This document shows, one piece after another, positions 17,347 through 26,983 of a stretch of 64,000 bases of DNA. Numbering within the stretch: the first letter of the stretch is position 1; the number at the start of each line of letters is the position of its first letter. The translations under genes and the position numbers were made by a program. The notes under the pieces were generated by a model. That model was not told the origin of the DNA and did not search any database. It saw only the letters and a list, made by a program, of their open reading frames with translations. The stretch is from Sphingomonas sp. LR60 (GTDB lineage: Bacteria; Pseudomonadota; Alphaproteobacteria; Sphingomonadales; Sphingomonadaceae): the NCBI RefSeq assembly GCF_036855935.1, contig NZ_JASPFK010000001.1, positions 1,213,501 through 1,277,500 on the forward strand, read 5' to 3'.

Positions 17347-17376
17347 CGTCATTGCTCCGCTACGCTCGCAATGACG
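17347..17376. repeat. CGTCATTGC palindrome (REP-like) acting as a possible bidirectional terminator
   Basis: CGTCATTGC and GCAATGACG form a perfect 9-bp stem around the 12-base loop TCCGCTACGCTC. The same core (CGCTACGCTCGCAATGACG) recurs at 62372-62390. It lies between the convergent phosphatase and GH92 genes, where it could end transcription from both sides. Confidence 0.65.
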
Positions 17377-17405
17377 GCTCGGGTTCGACGTTGTGTCATC
17401 GCACT

Positions 17406-19778
17406 CTAGTTATTCGATGAAGCGGCGGTGGCTGGACGAGTTGTCTGCGAGTACGGGCGGCTCGAGACCGACCGACCCCAGCGGGTGTCGGGCTTGTCCG
17501 TCATGGTGAACGTCAACGCGCCGCCAGCCCGGATTTCAGAATCTCTGAGGTAAGTGCGGTTGAGCGGCCGGCCGTTCAGCGTGAGCGAACCGATGTACCG
17601 ATTGGCGTCGGAAAGATTGCGGACTGTTACGGCGAAGGTGCGACCATTCGCCAAGTGCAGCTTCGCTCCGGCAACGAACGGCCGTCCAATCACATATTCG
17701 TTGCTTCCGGGCGCAACCGGATAGAAGCCGAGGGCGGTGAAGACGAGCCAGGCCGACATCTGCCCCAGATCGTCGTTGCCGCTGAGCCCTTCCGGCGTCG
17801 CCTTGTACTGGCTGGCCACGATCTGCGCGAGCCGCTCCTGCGTCCGCCACGGCGCGCCGGCATAATTGTAGAGATAGGCGACGTGGTGGCTGGGTTCGTT
17901 GCCATGAATATACTGGCCGATCAGCCCGGCAATATCCTCGGCATGGCTATAGTCGAGTTTGGAATTGTCGTAATCGAACATCGCGTCGAGCTTCTTGATC
18001 GCGCGCGCGTCGCCGCCGAGCAGTCGGAAAAGTCCTGCCTGATCCTGCGGCATGAACCAGCTATATTGCCAGGCATTGCCCTCGGTATAATCAGAGCCGT
18101 AGTTGATCGCAGTCGGATCGAACGGCGTGCGGAACGCGCCGTCGCTGCGGCGCGCACGTAGCCAGCCGGTCTTCACGTCGAAGCTGTTACGCCAGAAGGT
18201 CGCCCGGCGGTCGAACCGTGCCGCCACGTCGGTGCGCCCCAGCGCCCGCGCCATCTGCGCGATCGTCCAGTCGTCATAGGCATATTCGACGGTCTTCGAT
18301 GCCGCTTCCGGCTCGCGGTCGATCGGAACATAACCGCGGGTCATGTACTCGCCGAGGCCGCCGTAAGGAGCATAGCTGGCGCTGGCGACCATCGCGTCGA
18401 GCGCGGCATGGGCGTCGAAGCCGCGGATGCCTTTCATGTACGCGTCGGCGATCACCGGGACGGCATGATAGCCGATCATCGTCCAGGTCTCGCGTCCGGC
18501 AAACTGCCACACGGGCAAGATGCCGTGCGGGCTGAAGCGCTGGCTCGCGAGCAGCGAGTTGACAATATCGCTGGTCGTGCGCTCCGGCTGCACCAACGTC
18601 AGCAGCGGGTGTTCGGCACGGAACGTGTCCCACAGCGAAAACGTCGATCGCTGCGTGTAGCCTTCGGCGCGATGAACCTGATCGTCGGGCCCGCGCCAGC
18701 GACCATCGGCATCGCTCCACACGCTGGGCGCGATCAGGCTGTGATAAAGCGCGGTGGCGACGATCGTCTTCATCGGCGACGGCGCATCGATCTCGATCGC
18801 GCCAAGTGCGTCGCGCCACGCTGCTTGCGTTCGTGTGCGGACGGCGTCGAAGTCGCCCGGTTCGGCGTCCAGATTGGCGACCGCACCGGCCTCGTCTACC
18901 CCCGACAAAGCGACCTTCACCTCGAGCGGGCGATCGAGCGCGCCGAAATCGAGCCGTGCTTCCAGTGCCCGGCCGAGCTTCTCGGCGAGCTGGTCGGTGC
19001 CCAGTCCCGGCGGCGCAAACCCCTTGTACGTGACATCCTTTTCGCGATCGAGCAGCGCGTGGCCAGTTAACGGCGCGGAGAAGCGCATCGCGAAGAACAA
19101 CTTGCGCCCCGGTGCCCAGCCGCGCGTCTCGCGAAAGCCGGTCAGCGTGCCGTCGGCGCGCAGGTGCAGCCCCGACCACAGGATCTTGCCGGGATAGTTA
19201 TAGAGGGAGCTGCGCAGGTCGACGATCAGATGCGCGGCCTGTCCGGCAGGGAATGCATAGCGGTGGACCCCGACGCGCGTGCCCGCGGTCAGCTCGGCGC
19301 GCACCTTCGGACTGTCCAGCGTCACCGCATAATAGCCAGGCGTCGCCTGTTCGCTGGCATGCGAGAAGCGTGATCGATAGCCCGGCGCCGCGACGGTGCC
19401 CGGATCCATCGCGACCGTCTCGCCGGACGCCGGCATCACCAGAATGTCGCCGAGGTCGGAGTGGCCGGCGCCCGAGAAGTGCGTGTGGCTGAAGCCTTCG
19501 ATCGTCGGATCATCGTGCCGATAACCCGCTGCATGCGCATAGCATTCACGGATGACGCAGCGGGTGTCGGTGTCGGGCGACAGCTGCACCATGCCGAAGG
19601 GGGCGACCGCGCCGGGGAAGGTGTGTCCTTCGCCGCCTGTCCCGATAAGGGGGTCGACTGCGGCGATGGTGTCGGCCACCTGCGCGGCGACTGGCGCCGC
19701 GGTGATCACGGCCAACGCCATCGCCGCGGCGCAGGAGGCGAGCGCAATGGCCGTGCTGCGTCGTTGGTCGTTGCCCAC
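17406..19778 (-). CDS. GH92-family alpha-mannosidase
   Basis: 790 residues from a GTG start that follows a GGGAGAGA site; a signal peptide ends at PVAAQ. Early GH92 motifs are DPLIGTGGEGHTFPGAVAPF and GFSHTHFSGAGHSD. Later ones are FSLWDTFRAEHPLL, YTEGNAWQYSWFMPQD, GNEPSHHVAYLYNYAG and SGNDDLGQMSAW. These are the calcium-dependent exo-mannosidase core motifs, including the Glu of TEGN and the paired Asp residues before GQMS. Length is normal for GH92. It is divergent from the second TonB receptor across a 353-bp regulatory gap. It probably trims mannosides in the periplasm. It lacks the His-Glu pair present in the second GH92, so its linkage preference probably differs. Confidence 0.93.
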   Translation of the reverse strand: MGNDQRRSTAIALASCAAAMALAVITAAPVAAQVADTIAAVDPLIGTGGEGHTFPGAVAPFGMVQLSPDTDTRCVIRECYAHAAGYRHDDPTIEGFSHTHFSGAGHSDLGDILVMPASGETVAMDPGTVAAPGYRSRFSHASEQATPGYYAVTLDSPKVRAELTAGTRVGVHRYAFPAGQAAHLIVDLRSSLYNYPGKILWSGLHLRADGTLTGFRETRGWAPGRKLFFAMRFSAPLTGHALLDREKDVTYKGFAPPGLGTDQLAEKLGRALEARLDFGALDRPLEVKVALSGVDEAGAVANLDAEPGDFDAVRTRTQAAWRDALGAIEIDAPSPMKTIVATALYHSLIAPSVWSDADGRWRGPDDQVHRAEGYTQRSTFSLWDTFRAEHPLLTLVQPERTTSDIVNSLLASQRFSPHGILPVWQFAGRETWTMIGYHAVPVIADAYMKGIRGFDAHAALDAMVASASYAPYGGLGEYMTRGYVPIDREPEAASKTVEYAYDDWTIAQMARALGRTDVAARFDRRATFWRNSFDVKTGWLRARRSDGAFRTPFDPTAINYGSDYTEGNAWQYSWFMPQDQAGLFRLLGGDARAIKKLDAMFDYDNSKLDYSHAEDIAGLIGQYIHGNEPSHHVAYLYNYAGAPWRTQERLAQIVASQYKATPEGLSGNDDLGQMSAWLVFTALGFYPVAPGSNEYVIGRPFVAGAKLHLANGRTFAVTVRNLSDANRYIGSLTLNGRPLNRTYLRDSEIRAGGALTFTMTDKPDTRWGRSVSSRPYSQTTRPATAASSNN

Positions 19779-20131
19779 ATGTCTCTCCCGGCCCGGCACT
19801 TGCTCACCTGTCCGTTGCAGGTACCTCAAATACAAGCGGCAATAGCGGTCCTCCACCCCGAAGTCTTTGACGAGCGACGGCGTCGCACCGCCGCCATGCG
19901 GCAGCGCAATCGTTAGTCAAACCTGTGTTAAGTGGATCATTTCAAAATGTTTCTCGCGAATTCTATTTGACAAACCATTTTCTTTATTGCGAAACGAGGC
20001 GCGTCGCAGGGACGAGACAGGCACGGCTATTCAGTCGTGAACCGACGCCAGCTCACGAGCGTGCAGGTGCCCTCGACAGCACAGGGAGCCGGTTGCGGGC
20101 AGATGCCCAGCCGGGACAAGGGAGCGGTCGA
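19779..20131. promoter_or_regulatory. Divergent promoter region between GH92 and TonB receptor
   Basis: 353 bases without a gene, and clearly AT-richer than its surroundings around 19925-19995. It contains a TTGACA at 19967-19972 facing the receptor, but no convincing -10 at 16-18 bases. It also contains an inverted repeat CATTT-CA-AAATG at 19938-19949 that could be an operator. The FadR-type regulator at 14507-15289 is the nearest candidate to bind here. The assignment is tentative. Confidence 0.4.
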
Positions 20132-23100
20132 ATGTCTGATCATCGTGATCGGCCGGGAATGCCCGGGCGGCGTTTGATGGCGTTGCTGTTGGCAAGTGCC
20201 GGCTGCAGTATCGCCGCCGCAGCCCATGCGCAGGATACCACGCCGGCTACCGCACCCGCCGTCGCGCCGGACGCTGCCACGCAGGACAGCTCGGTCCCGG
20301 ACAGCAATGTTGGCACCGCGCAGGATACTGGAGCTGCGCCGGCCGGAGACACAGCGGCAGGCGACATCGTCGTGACGGGCTATCGCCGGTCGATCGAGGA
20401 AAGCCTTAGCCGCAAGCGCGAGGCGAATGCCTTCGTCGATGTCATCACTGCCGAGGACATCGGCAAATTCCCCGACAAGAACGTGGCGGATTCGCTCCAG
20501 CGCGTGCCGGGTATCATTATCGACCGCGATGGCGGCGAGGGCTCGCGCGTCAGTATTCGCGGTCTGCAATCCGACCTTACGCTGACGCAGCTCAACGGCA
20601 ATTTCATCGCCTCGGCGGACGACAACGAACCATCGCGCTCGTTCAACTATCTGCTGCTGCCGTCGAACATGATCGGCAGCGTCGACGTGTTCAAATCGCC
20701 CGAGGCGCGGCTGGACGAAGGCGGAGTCGGCGGTACGATCATCCTCCACACGCGCCGCCCGCTCGATTTGAAGTCACTCAGCGGCTTCGTTTCGGTCGAG
20801 GGTACCTACGCCGACGTGACCGAGAAGGTGCAGCCGCAGATCGGCGGGCAATTGTCGTGGAAGAACCAGGACGAAACGCTCGGCTTCCTCGTCGGTGCGA
20901 CCTATCAGGAGCGGACGGTACGCGATCACCGCGCCGCGGCGTCGAGCTGGAATTGGTGGACCTACGACCGCGCGAACGAGCCGGCGACCGACGTCAACGG
21001 CAATCCCTATGCCAATGACGATGCGATCTCCTATTGGCCGGAGGACAGCGGCGCGACCACGCAGTCGGGGCAGCGTTTCTCGGGCTATTGGGCGCCGCAA
21101 CAGGTCAGCCAGACCGTCACCGAGCAGAACCGCAAGCGGCTGGGTATCCAGGCAACCGCGCAGATGAAGCCGTTCGACGACTTCACCGTCACGGCCAATT
21201 ACTTCCGCTTCCAGGTCGACGACAACTATATCAGCAACGGCATCCAGATCCCGGAATGGGGTTATGGCAATTTCTTCTCCGGGGCGACGCTCGACAAGAG
21301 CGGCACGATCTTCCAGTCCGCGCAATTCCAGGTGCCCCCCGACGGTACCGGGTGCCGCGTGCAGATCGGCAATCAGCCGCCCTGCACGATGGAAACGCCG
21401 CAGATCTACGGCACCTACAGCCGTGAGAAGGCGGTCTCGAACACCTTCGACGTCGAGGGCGCGTTCAAGCGCGATCGCTTCGAGGCGGTGTTCAAGCTCG
21501 GCAAGACGCGCGCGACCGGCGGTCCTTCGGCGCGGTTCAGCGTGGCGGCCAAGCCGCGCGTCGTGAACGGCATCGTTGGGATCAACGGCAATCAGTACAG
21601 CGCCTGGAATTTCACCGACCAGTCGGCGAACTTCGAATTTTCGCCTGAGCTACAGAACAACATCAACAACGGCCTGACGCAGATCGATCTGGGTTCGACC
21701 AATTCATCGTTCAATCGAAGCTCGATCGCGCAACGCTATGCGCAGCTCGATCTCACGCGGCAGTTCGAAACGTTCCTCGACTCAGTGCAGGTCGGCGCGA
21801 AGTGGCGCGACGGGCAGGTCAATCGCGCCACCGGTCGGAACGAATGGTATGCCGATCCGGCCACTCAGTTGCGCTACCAGGATACGCCCGGTGCCGCGAC
21901 CACCCGGCCAGGCTTCTTCTTCGACAAGCCGCTCGGCAATATTGCCGGCGGGTTCAGCGGCAATGCCTTTCCGGCGATCGATTTCCGCAACTACCTGAAC
22001 TACCTGACCGACACCTATGGCGAGGCGGTGCGCGTCGACGAAACCGGCTTCGTCTATGGCATTGGCGAGCGGATCTGGGCCGGCTACGTCCAGGCCAATT
22101 TCAAGGCCGAGCGGTTTCGCGGCAACCTGGGCCTGCGATACGTCAACACGCGGCAGACCGGCGTCACGTCAGACCGGTTGCAGATCCTGAACGATTATTG
22201 CGTTAACGCAGAGGGCGGCCCGTTCGTGACGCCGCCGGTCGGCGCCGACGGCAATTGCATCACGCTGCCGCTCGCGCAGCGGGAGACGATCGTGAACACG
22301 CAACTCGATCAGACGCGAACGTACAGCGACTGGCTGCCGAGCCTGAACGCATCGTACGACATCACCGACAACCTGCTGCTGCGTGGTGCGGTGGCGCGGG
22401 TGATCGCACGGCCGGCGTTCACCAACCTGGGGTCGCAGCGCAACCTGACCTATCGCTCGCCGGAATATGCGTTCGATCGGCGGCAGTTCGGCGAGCGCGA
22501 GGGCTGGTCGGGATCGGGTGGCAATGGCGCGCTCAATCCCTTCAAGGCGTGGCAATATGACATCGGCATCGAATGGTATTTCAAGCGCGGGTCGGTGCTG
22601 GGCGCGACCGCGTTCCGCAAGGACGTGTCGGACTTCATCGTGCCGCTGGTGCTCGACGTCACGCAGACCGTGAACGGCCAGCCGGAGTTGATCCAGCCGT
22701 ACAGCACGGTGGCCAACGGTTCGAACGCGCGGTCGCAGGGTGTCGAGCTTTATGCGCAACATACGCTGCCGTTCGGGCTCGGTGCGCAGGTGAACTTCAC
22801 CTATAACGACACGTCGGTGGCGCAGATCACGCTCGAGGGGCAGAACGTCGGCAGCTCGCCCCTGGTCGGCAGCGCGAAGACGCAGCTCAACGGATCGCTG
22901 TTCTACGAAAACGACCGCATGTTGCTGCGCGCCTCGTACAACCGGCGCGGCGAGGTGGTGCGCGGGCTGCAATCCGGGCTGAACGTCTATGACGATCCCT
23001 ATGAGCAGATCGATCTGAACGCCTCGTACAATCTGTTCGAGAATTTCGTCCTGAGCGCCTCGGTGATCAACCTGACGAAGTCCGAACAGCGCCAGCATCT

Positions 23101-23182
23101 CGGCAACGACACCGATGCGCGGTTCATCTCGAACGTCTATTCCGGCCGGCGTGCCTATGTCGGCGTCTCGTACAAGTTCTGA
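20132..23182 (+). CDS. TonB-dependent receptor (TonB-Xanth-Caul type) of the GH43/GH92 locus
   Basis: 1016 residues. The start at 20132 is chosen because it has a GGGAGC site and leads directly to a signal peptide (LMALLLASAGCSIAAAAHAQ); the frame is open from 19925 but without homology. After a Thr/Ala/Asp-rich linker come GDIVVTGYRRSIEESLSRKR and the plug (DVITAEDIGKFPDKNVADSL, RDGGEGSRVSIRGLQSDL). A long barrel ends YKF. It is the transport gene of a locus with a GH43 and two GH92 enzymes. Its substrate is likely a mannose- or arabinose/xylose-containing glycan fragment (inference from neighbours). Confidence 0.93.
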   Translation: MSDHRDRPGMPGRRLMALLLASAGCSIAAAAHAQDTTPATAPAVAPDAATQDSSVPDSNVGTAQDTGAAPAGDTAAGDIVVTGYRRSIEESLSRKREANAFVDVITAEDIGKFPDKNVADSLQRVPGIIIDRDGGEGSRVSIRGLQSDLTLTQLNGNFIASADDNEPSRSFNYLLLPSNMIGSVDVFKSPEARLDEGGVGGTIILHTRRPLDLKSLSGFVSVEGTYADVTEKVQPQIGGQLSWKNQDETLGFLVGATYQERTVRDHRAAASSWNWWTYDRANEPATDVNGNPYANDDAISYWPEDSGATTQSGQRFSGYWAPQQVSQTVTEQNRKRLGIQATAQMKPFDDFTVTANYFRFQVDDNYISNGIQIPEWGYGNFFSGATLDKSGTIFQSAQFQVPPDGTGCRVQIGNQPPCTMETPQIYGTYSREKAVSNTFDVEGAFKRDRFEAVFKLGKTRATGGPSARFSVAAKPRVVNGIVGINGNQYSAWNFTDQSANFEFSPELQNNINNGLTQIDLGSTNSSFNRSSIAQRYAQLDLTRQFETFLDSVQVGAKWRDGQVNRATGRNEWYADPATQLRYQDTPGAATTRPGFFFDKPLGNIAGGFSGNAFPAIDFRNYLNYLTDTYGEAVRVDETGFVYGIGERIWAGYVQANFKAERFRGNLGLRYVNTRQTGVTSDRLQILNDYCVNAEGGPFVTPPVGADGNCITLPLAQRETIVNTQLDQTRTYSDWLPSLNASYDITDNLLLRGAVARVIARPAFTNLGSQRNLTYRSPEYAFDRRQFGEREGWSGSGGNGALNPFKAWQYDIGIEWYFKRGSVLGATAFRKDVSDFIVPLVLDVTQTVNGQPELIQPYSTVANGSNARSQGVELYAQHTLPFGLGAQVNFTYNDTSVAQITLEGQNVGSSPLVGSAKTQLNGSLFYENDRMLLRASYNRRGEVVRGLQSGLNVYDDPYEQIDLNASYNLFENFVLSASVINLTKSEQRQHLGNDTDARFISNVYSGRRAYVGVSYKF

Positions 23183-23202
23183 CACCGGTTATCCTTCCCC
23201 CT

Positions 23203-23232
23203 GGGTGGTCGCGGTGCGGCCACCCACTTTTT
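23203..23232 (+). terminator. Intrinsic-terminator-like hairpin between receptor and GH43 gene
   Basis: GGGTGGTCGC (23203-23212) pairs with GCGGCCACCC (23216-23225) with one G-U pair and a 3-base loop, followed by ACTTTTT. It sits 20 bases after the receptor stop and ends 16 bases before the GH43 start. It should attenuate transcription from receptor to hydrolases. Confidence 0.65.
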
Positions 23233-23248
23233 CGACAAGGGGCGCTTC

Positions 23249-24313
23249 ATGAAAAGACGTGCGGTAAACCGCCTGGTGAAGGCGGCGTTGGTCACGGGAG
23301 CGACGCTGCTGTCGGCAGGTGCGCTTTGGGCCGCCAACCCGATCGTCCCCGGCTGGTATGCCGATCCGGAAATTCGCATCTTCGCCGGCAAATACTGGAT
23401 CTACCCGACCTATTCGGATGACCCCGCCACCCCGGCCACGCCATCGCGCTTCTCCGCGCAGCAGCGCGAGGATCGCAAGCGCCGGATGGTGCGGCCATCC
23501 TATGCCAAGCAGACGTTCTTCGACGCGTTTTCGTCCCCCGATCTGGTGCACTGGACCAAGCACCGGCGCGTGTTCGATGTCGAGAATATCGCCTGGGCAT
23601 CCTATGCGGTCTGGGCGCCGTCCGCGATCGAGGTGAACGGGCGCTACTATCTGTTCTTCAGCGCCAACGACATCCAGAGCGACAACGAGGCGGGCGGGAT
23701 CGGCGTCGCGGTCAGCGACACGCCCGGCGGCCCGTTTCGCGATGCGCTCGGCAAGCCGTTGATCGGTGCGTTCCACAATGGTGCGCAGCCGATCGACCCG
23801 TTCGTGTTTCGCGACGACGATGGACAGGTCTATCTCTTTTACGGCGGCTGGAAGCATTGCAACGTCGTGCGGCTGTCCGCCGATCTGAAGTCGGTCGAAA
23901 GGCACGCCGATGGGACGACGTTCAAGGAGATCACGCCGCCGGGCTATGTCGAGGGATCGTTCGTCATCAAGCGCAAGGGCGTCTATTACCTGATGTGGTC
24001 GGAGGGCGGCTGGACCGGGCCGGATTACCGCGTCGCCTACGCGACCGGCGCCTCGCCGATCGGACCGTTCACGAAGCGCGGCACGATCGTCGCGCAGGAC
24101 ATGAAGGTCGCGCGCGGGGCAGGGCATCATTCGGTGGTCAGCGTACCGGGTAGCGATGACTGGTACATCGTCTATCACCGGCGTCCGCTAAACGACGAGA
24201 AGGGCGAGCATCGCCAGATCGCGATCGAGCCGATGCGCTTCGCCGCGGATGGATCGATCGTGCCGGTCAAGCTGACAAACTCCGGCGTCACCGCGCCGCG
24301 TCCGCTACGCTGA
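23249..24313 (+). CDS. GH43-family glycoside hydrolase
   Basis: 354 residues with an N-terminal signal peptide (LVTGATLLSAGALWA). The five-bladed propeller carries GH43 landmarks: PIVPGWYADPEIRIF (Asp base), VWAPSAIEVNGRYYLFFSAN, QPIDPFVFRDDDGQVYLFYG (pKa-modulating Asp) and YVEGSFVIKRKGVYYLMWS (acid Glu). These give beta-xylosidase, alpha-L-arabinofuranosidase or galactan-active enzymes; the specificity cannot be read here. It is 11 bases upstream of a GH92 gene and downstream of a receptor, with a terminator-like hairpin between. It probably works in the periplasm on imported oligosaccharides. Confidence 0.92.
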   Translation: MKRRAVNRLVKAALVTGATLLSAGALWAANPIVPGWYADPEIRIFAGKYWIYPTYSDDPATPATPSRFSAQQREDRKRRMVRPSYAKQTFFDAFSSPDLVHWTKHRRVFDVENIAWASYAVWAPSAIEVNGRYYLFFSANDIQSDNEAGGIGVAVSDTPGGPFRDALGKPLIGAFHNGAQPIDPFVFRDDDGQVYLFYGGWKHCNVVRLSADLKSVERHADGTTFKEITPPGYVEGSFVIKRKGVYYLMWSEGGWTGPDYRVAYATGASPIGPFTKRGTIVAQDMKVARGAGHHSVVSVPGSDDWYIVYHRRPLNDEKGEHRQIAIEPMRFAADGSIVPVKLTNSGVTAPRPLR

Positions 24314-24324
24314 GAGGAAGACCG

Positions 24325-26664
24325 TTGAGCAGGAAGCTGATGCGCAAGGGGATCGCGGCGCTGTGCGCGGGAACGATGATCGCCACCCCGGCGATGACCT
24401 TCGCGCAGGACGTACCGGTGGCGGCGATCGATCTGGTCAATCCGCTGATGGGCACCGACTCCAGCTACGAGCTGTCGTATGGCAACACCTATCCGGCGAT
24501 CGCGCTGCCGTTCGGGATGAACGCATGGACGCCGGTGACGGGCAAGATGGGCGATGGCTGGGGCTATACCTATAGCGCGCATCGCATGAACGGCATCAAG
24601 CAGACCCATCAGCCGAGCCCGTGGATGAACGATTATGCTGCCTTCGCGCTGCTGCCGATGACCGGCGCGCTGAAGGTGAAGGAAGCCGATCGCGCGTCAT
24701 GGTTCAGCCACAAGGCGGAGGTCAGCACCGCCTATGGCTACAAGGTCTATCTCGCCGACTATGACGTGACTGCCGAAGTAGCCCCGACCGAGCGCGCCGC
24801 GCAGTTCCGCTTCACCTTCCCGAAGACCGATCAGGCGCACGTGCTGCTGGACGGATATGCGGGCGGGTCGATGGTGTCGATCGACCCGAAGCGTCGGCGG
24901 ATCACCGGCTATGTCCGCAACAATCACGGCGGCGTGCCCACCAACTTCCGCAACTGGTTCGTCGCGGAATTCGATCGTGACTTCACGGTGACGCGGACCT
25001 TCGACGGCGCGGGCACAGTGACGAACGGCCGCAGCGCCGAGGGCGATCATGTCGGCGCGGTGGTCAGCTTCGCGACGCGCGCGGGCGAGCAGGTGGCGGT
25101 GCGCGTCGCATCGTCGTTCATCAGCGCGGAGCAGGCGCAGCGCAACCTCGACCGCGAGATCGGGCGCGACACGTTCGGTGCGACACAGGCCAAGGCGAAG
25201 GCGGCATGGACGCGCGAGCTGGACCGGATCCAGATCGACGATCCCGACATCGACAATCGCCGCACCTTCTATTCGGCCCTCTGGCGGATGTTGCAGTTCC
25301 CGCGACAATTCCACGAGATTGATGCGCGCGGGCAGCAGGTCCATTACAGCCCGTACGACGGGAAGGTGCACGCCGGGCCGCTCTATACCGACAACGGCTT
25401 CTGGGACACGTGGCGCGCGGTCTTCCCCTTCTTCGCGCTGATGTGTCCCGAGCGTGACGGCGAGATCATGCAGGGGCTGGTCAACACCTACAAGGAATCG
25501 GGTTGGCTGCCGGAATGGGCGAGCCCCGGGCATCGCAGCGTCATGATCGGATCGAACTCGGCCAATCTGATCGCCGACGCATATCTAAACGGTGTGCGCG
25601 GCTTCGACGTCAACAAGCTCTACGAAGCGATGGTCAAGAACGCGACCACGTCGCAGGGCCGCCCGCGCGATGCCAAGGGCAAGGTATTGACCGCGGTCGG
25701 GCGCGAGGGCGTCGAGCTGTACAACCAGCTCGGCTACGTTCCCTATGACGTCGGCATCAACGAAAATGCGGCGCGGACGCTCGAATATGCCACCGCCGAT
25801 TTCTCACTGTCGCGGCTCGCCGCGGCGCTCGGCAAGAGTGATGACGCACGCAAATATGCCGCGCAGGCGCAGAATTACCGCAAGCTGTTCGACGCGCAGA
25901 GCGGCTGGATGCGCGGGCGCAACCGCGACGGATCGTGGTCGACGCCGTTCAACCCGTACAAATGGGGCGATGCGTTTACCGAGGGCAATTCGGTTCATTA
26001 CAGCTGGTCGGTGATGCAGGATGTCGCGGGCCTGATCGACCTGATGGGCGGACGCGACGAGTTCGTCGCCCGGCTGGACTCGGTCTTTTCGACCCAGCCA
26101 ATCTTCGACGACAGCTACTATGGACAGGTCATCCACGAGATCCGCGAGATGCAGATCGTCGACATGGGGCAATATGCGCACGGCAACCAGCCGATCCAGC
26201 ACATGATCTATCTGTACGACTGGGCCGGTGCGCCGTGGAGGGCGCAATTCCACGCGCGCGAGGTGATGCGCAAGCTCTACTCCTCGGCGCCCGACGGCTA
26301 TCCCGGCGACGAGGACAATGGCCAGACTTCGGCCTGGTACGTTTTCTCGGCCTTGGGCTTCTATCCGGTGACGCCGACCGTCGGGCAATATGCGATCGGT
26401 AGCCCGCTGTTCCGACGTGCGCGCGTGACGATGCCGGGCGGCAAATTGCTCACGATCGAGGCGCAGAACAACAATCGCGATAACGTCTATATTCAGTCGG
26501 TAACGCTGAACGGCTTGGCGCATGACCGGCCGTGGCTGTCGCGCGAGGCGTTGCAGGCCGGTGGCACGCTTCGCTTCGTCATGGGGCCGACCCCGAACAA
26601 GGCGTGGGGCGCGCAGCCCGACGCGGCCCCGTTTTCGATGAGTATAGCGAAGCGGGCTCAATGA
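24325..26664 (+). CDS. GH92-family alpha-mannosidase, second copy
   Basis: 779 residues. The TTG at 24325 is favoured because GAGGAAG precedes it by 4 bases; ATG at 24340 is the alternative. The signal peptide ends AMTFAQ. GH92 motifs include NPLMGTDSSYELSYGNTYPA, FWDTWRAVFPF, FTEGNSVHYSWSVMQD, GNQPIQHMIYLYDWAG and GDEDNGQTSAWYVFSALGF. Counting from the TEGN Glu, a His-Glu pair (VIHEIREM) occurs 51-52 residues on, the spacing of the His/Glu pair I recall from the alpha-1,2-specific BT3990. GNEPSHH of the other copy is replaced by GNQPIQH. It is the last gene of the receptor-GH43-GH92 unit. The alpha-1,2 call is inference. Confidence 0.92.
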   Translation: MSRKLMRKGIAALCAGTMIATPAMTFAQDVPVAAIDLVNPLMGTDSSYELSYGNTYPAIALPFGMNAWTPVTGKMGDGWGYTYSAHRMNGIKQTHQPSPWMNDYAAFALLPMTGALKVKEADRASWFSHKAEVSTAYGYKVYLADYDVTAEVAPTERAAQFRFTFPKTDQAHVLLDGYAGGSMVSIDPKRRRITGYVRNNHGGVPTNFRNWFVAEFDRDFTVTRTFDGAGTVTNGRSAEGDHVGAVVSFATRAGEQVAVRVASSFISAEQAQRNLDREIGRDTFGATQAKAKAAWTRELDRIQIDDPDIDNRRTFYSALWRMLQFPRQFHEIDARGQQVHYSPYDGKVHAGPLYTDNGFWDTWRAVFPFFALMCPERDGEIMQGLVNTYKESGWLPEWASPGHRSVMIGSNSANLIADAYLNGVRGFDVNKLYEAMVKNATTSQGRPRDAKGKVLTAVGREGVELYNQLGYVPYDVGINENAARTLEYATADFSLSRLAAALGKSDDARKYAAQAQNYRKLFDAQSGWMRGRNRDGSWSTPFNPYKWGDAFTEGNSVHYSWSVMQDVAGLIDLMGGRDEFVARLDSVFSTQPIFDDSYYGQVIHEIREMQIVDMGQYAHGNQPIQHMIYLYDWAGAPWRAQFHAREVMRKLYSSAPDGYPGDEDNGQTSAWYVFSALGFYPVTPTVGQYAIGSPLFRRARVTMPGGKLLTIEAQNNNRDNVYIQSVTLNGLAHDRPWLSREALQAGGTLRFVMGPTPNKAWGAQPDAAPFSMSIAKRAQ

Positions 26665-26983
26665 TTTACCATCCGCTGCCGGCCGCGACCGTCAATTCCC
26701 GAAAAGCCAGCCGCGGGTGCTCGTTGATTTAGATTAGCGATGAACCAATGTAGGACCCAACCAATAGGCCTGAACTGGCGCGACGCATAATCTCGTGGAC
26801 GCGTCGCATTGTTGCTGCGTTGCGACTAAACCGTACCGCACGACATATTCACCGCAAAATGGTTGATTAATCCTATCAAAGCCGCTTCGCTTCCAAGCAC
26901 AGGGAGAGTGGCGCAACGACGTCGCCAGAAATGGTCGACGCTTCTTTCCCGCGTGAGTCTGAGAAAACGCTCGGGAGAGAAAT
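26665..26983 (+). promoter_or_regulatory. Upstream region of the third TonB receptor
   Basis: 319 bases without a supported gene, AT-rich in its second half. A weak promoter match is TTGCGA (26820-26825), 18 bases, then CATATT (26844-26849). A GATTAATC palindrome at 26865-26872 lies about 15 bases beyond the predicted start and could be an operator. A GGGAGAG ribosome site precedes the ATG at 26984. The promoter call is tentative. Confidence 0.35.

Noticed and set aside
19967..19972. TTGACA as a full promoter for the second TonB receptor
   Set aside because: No acceptable -10 element at 16-18 bases; kept only as a note in the regulatory region.
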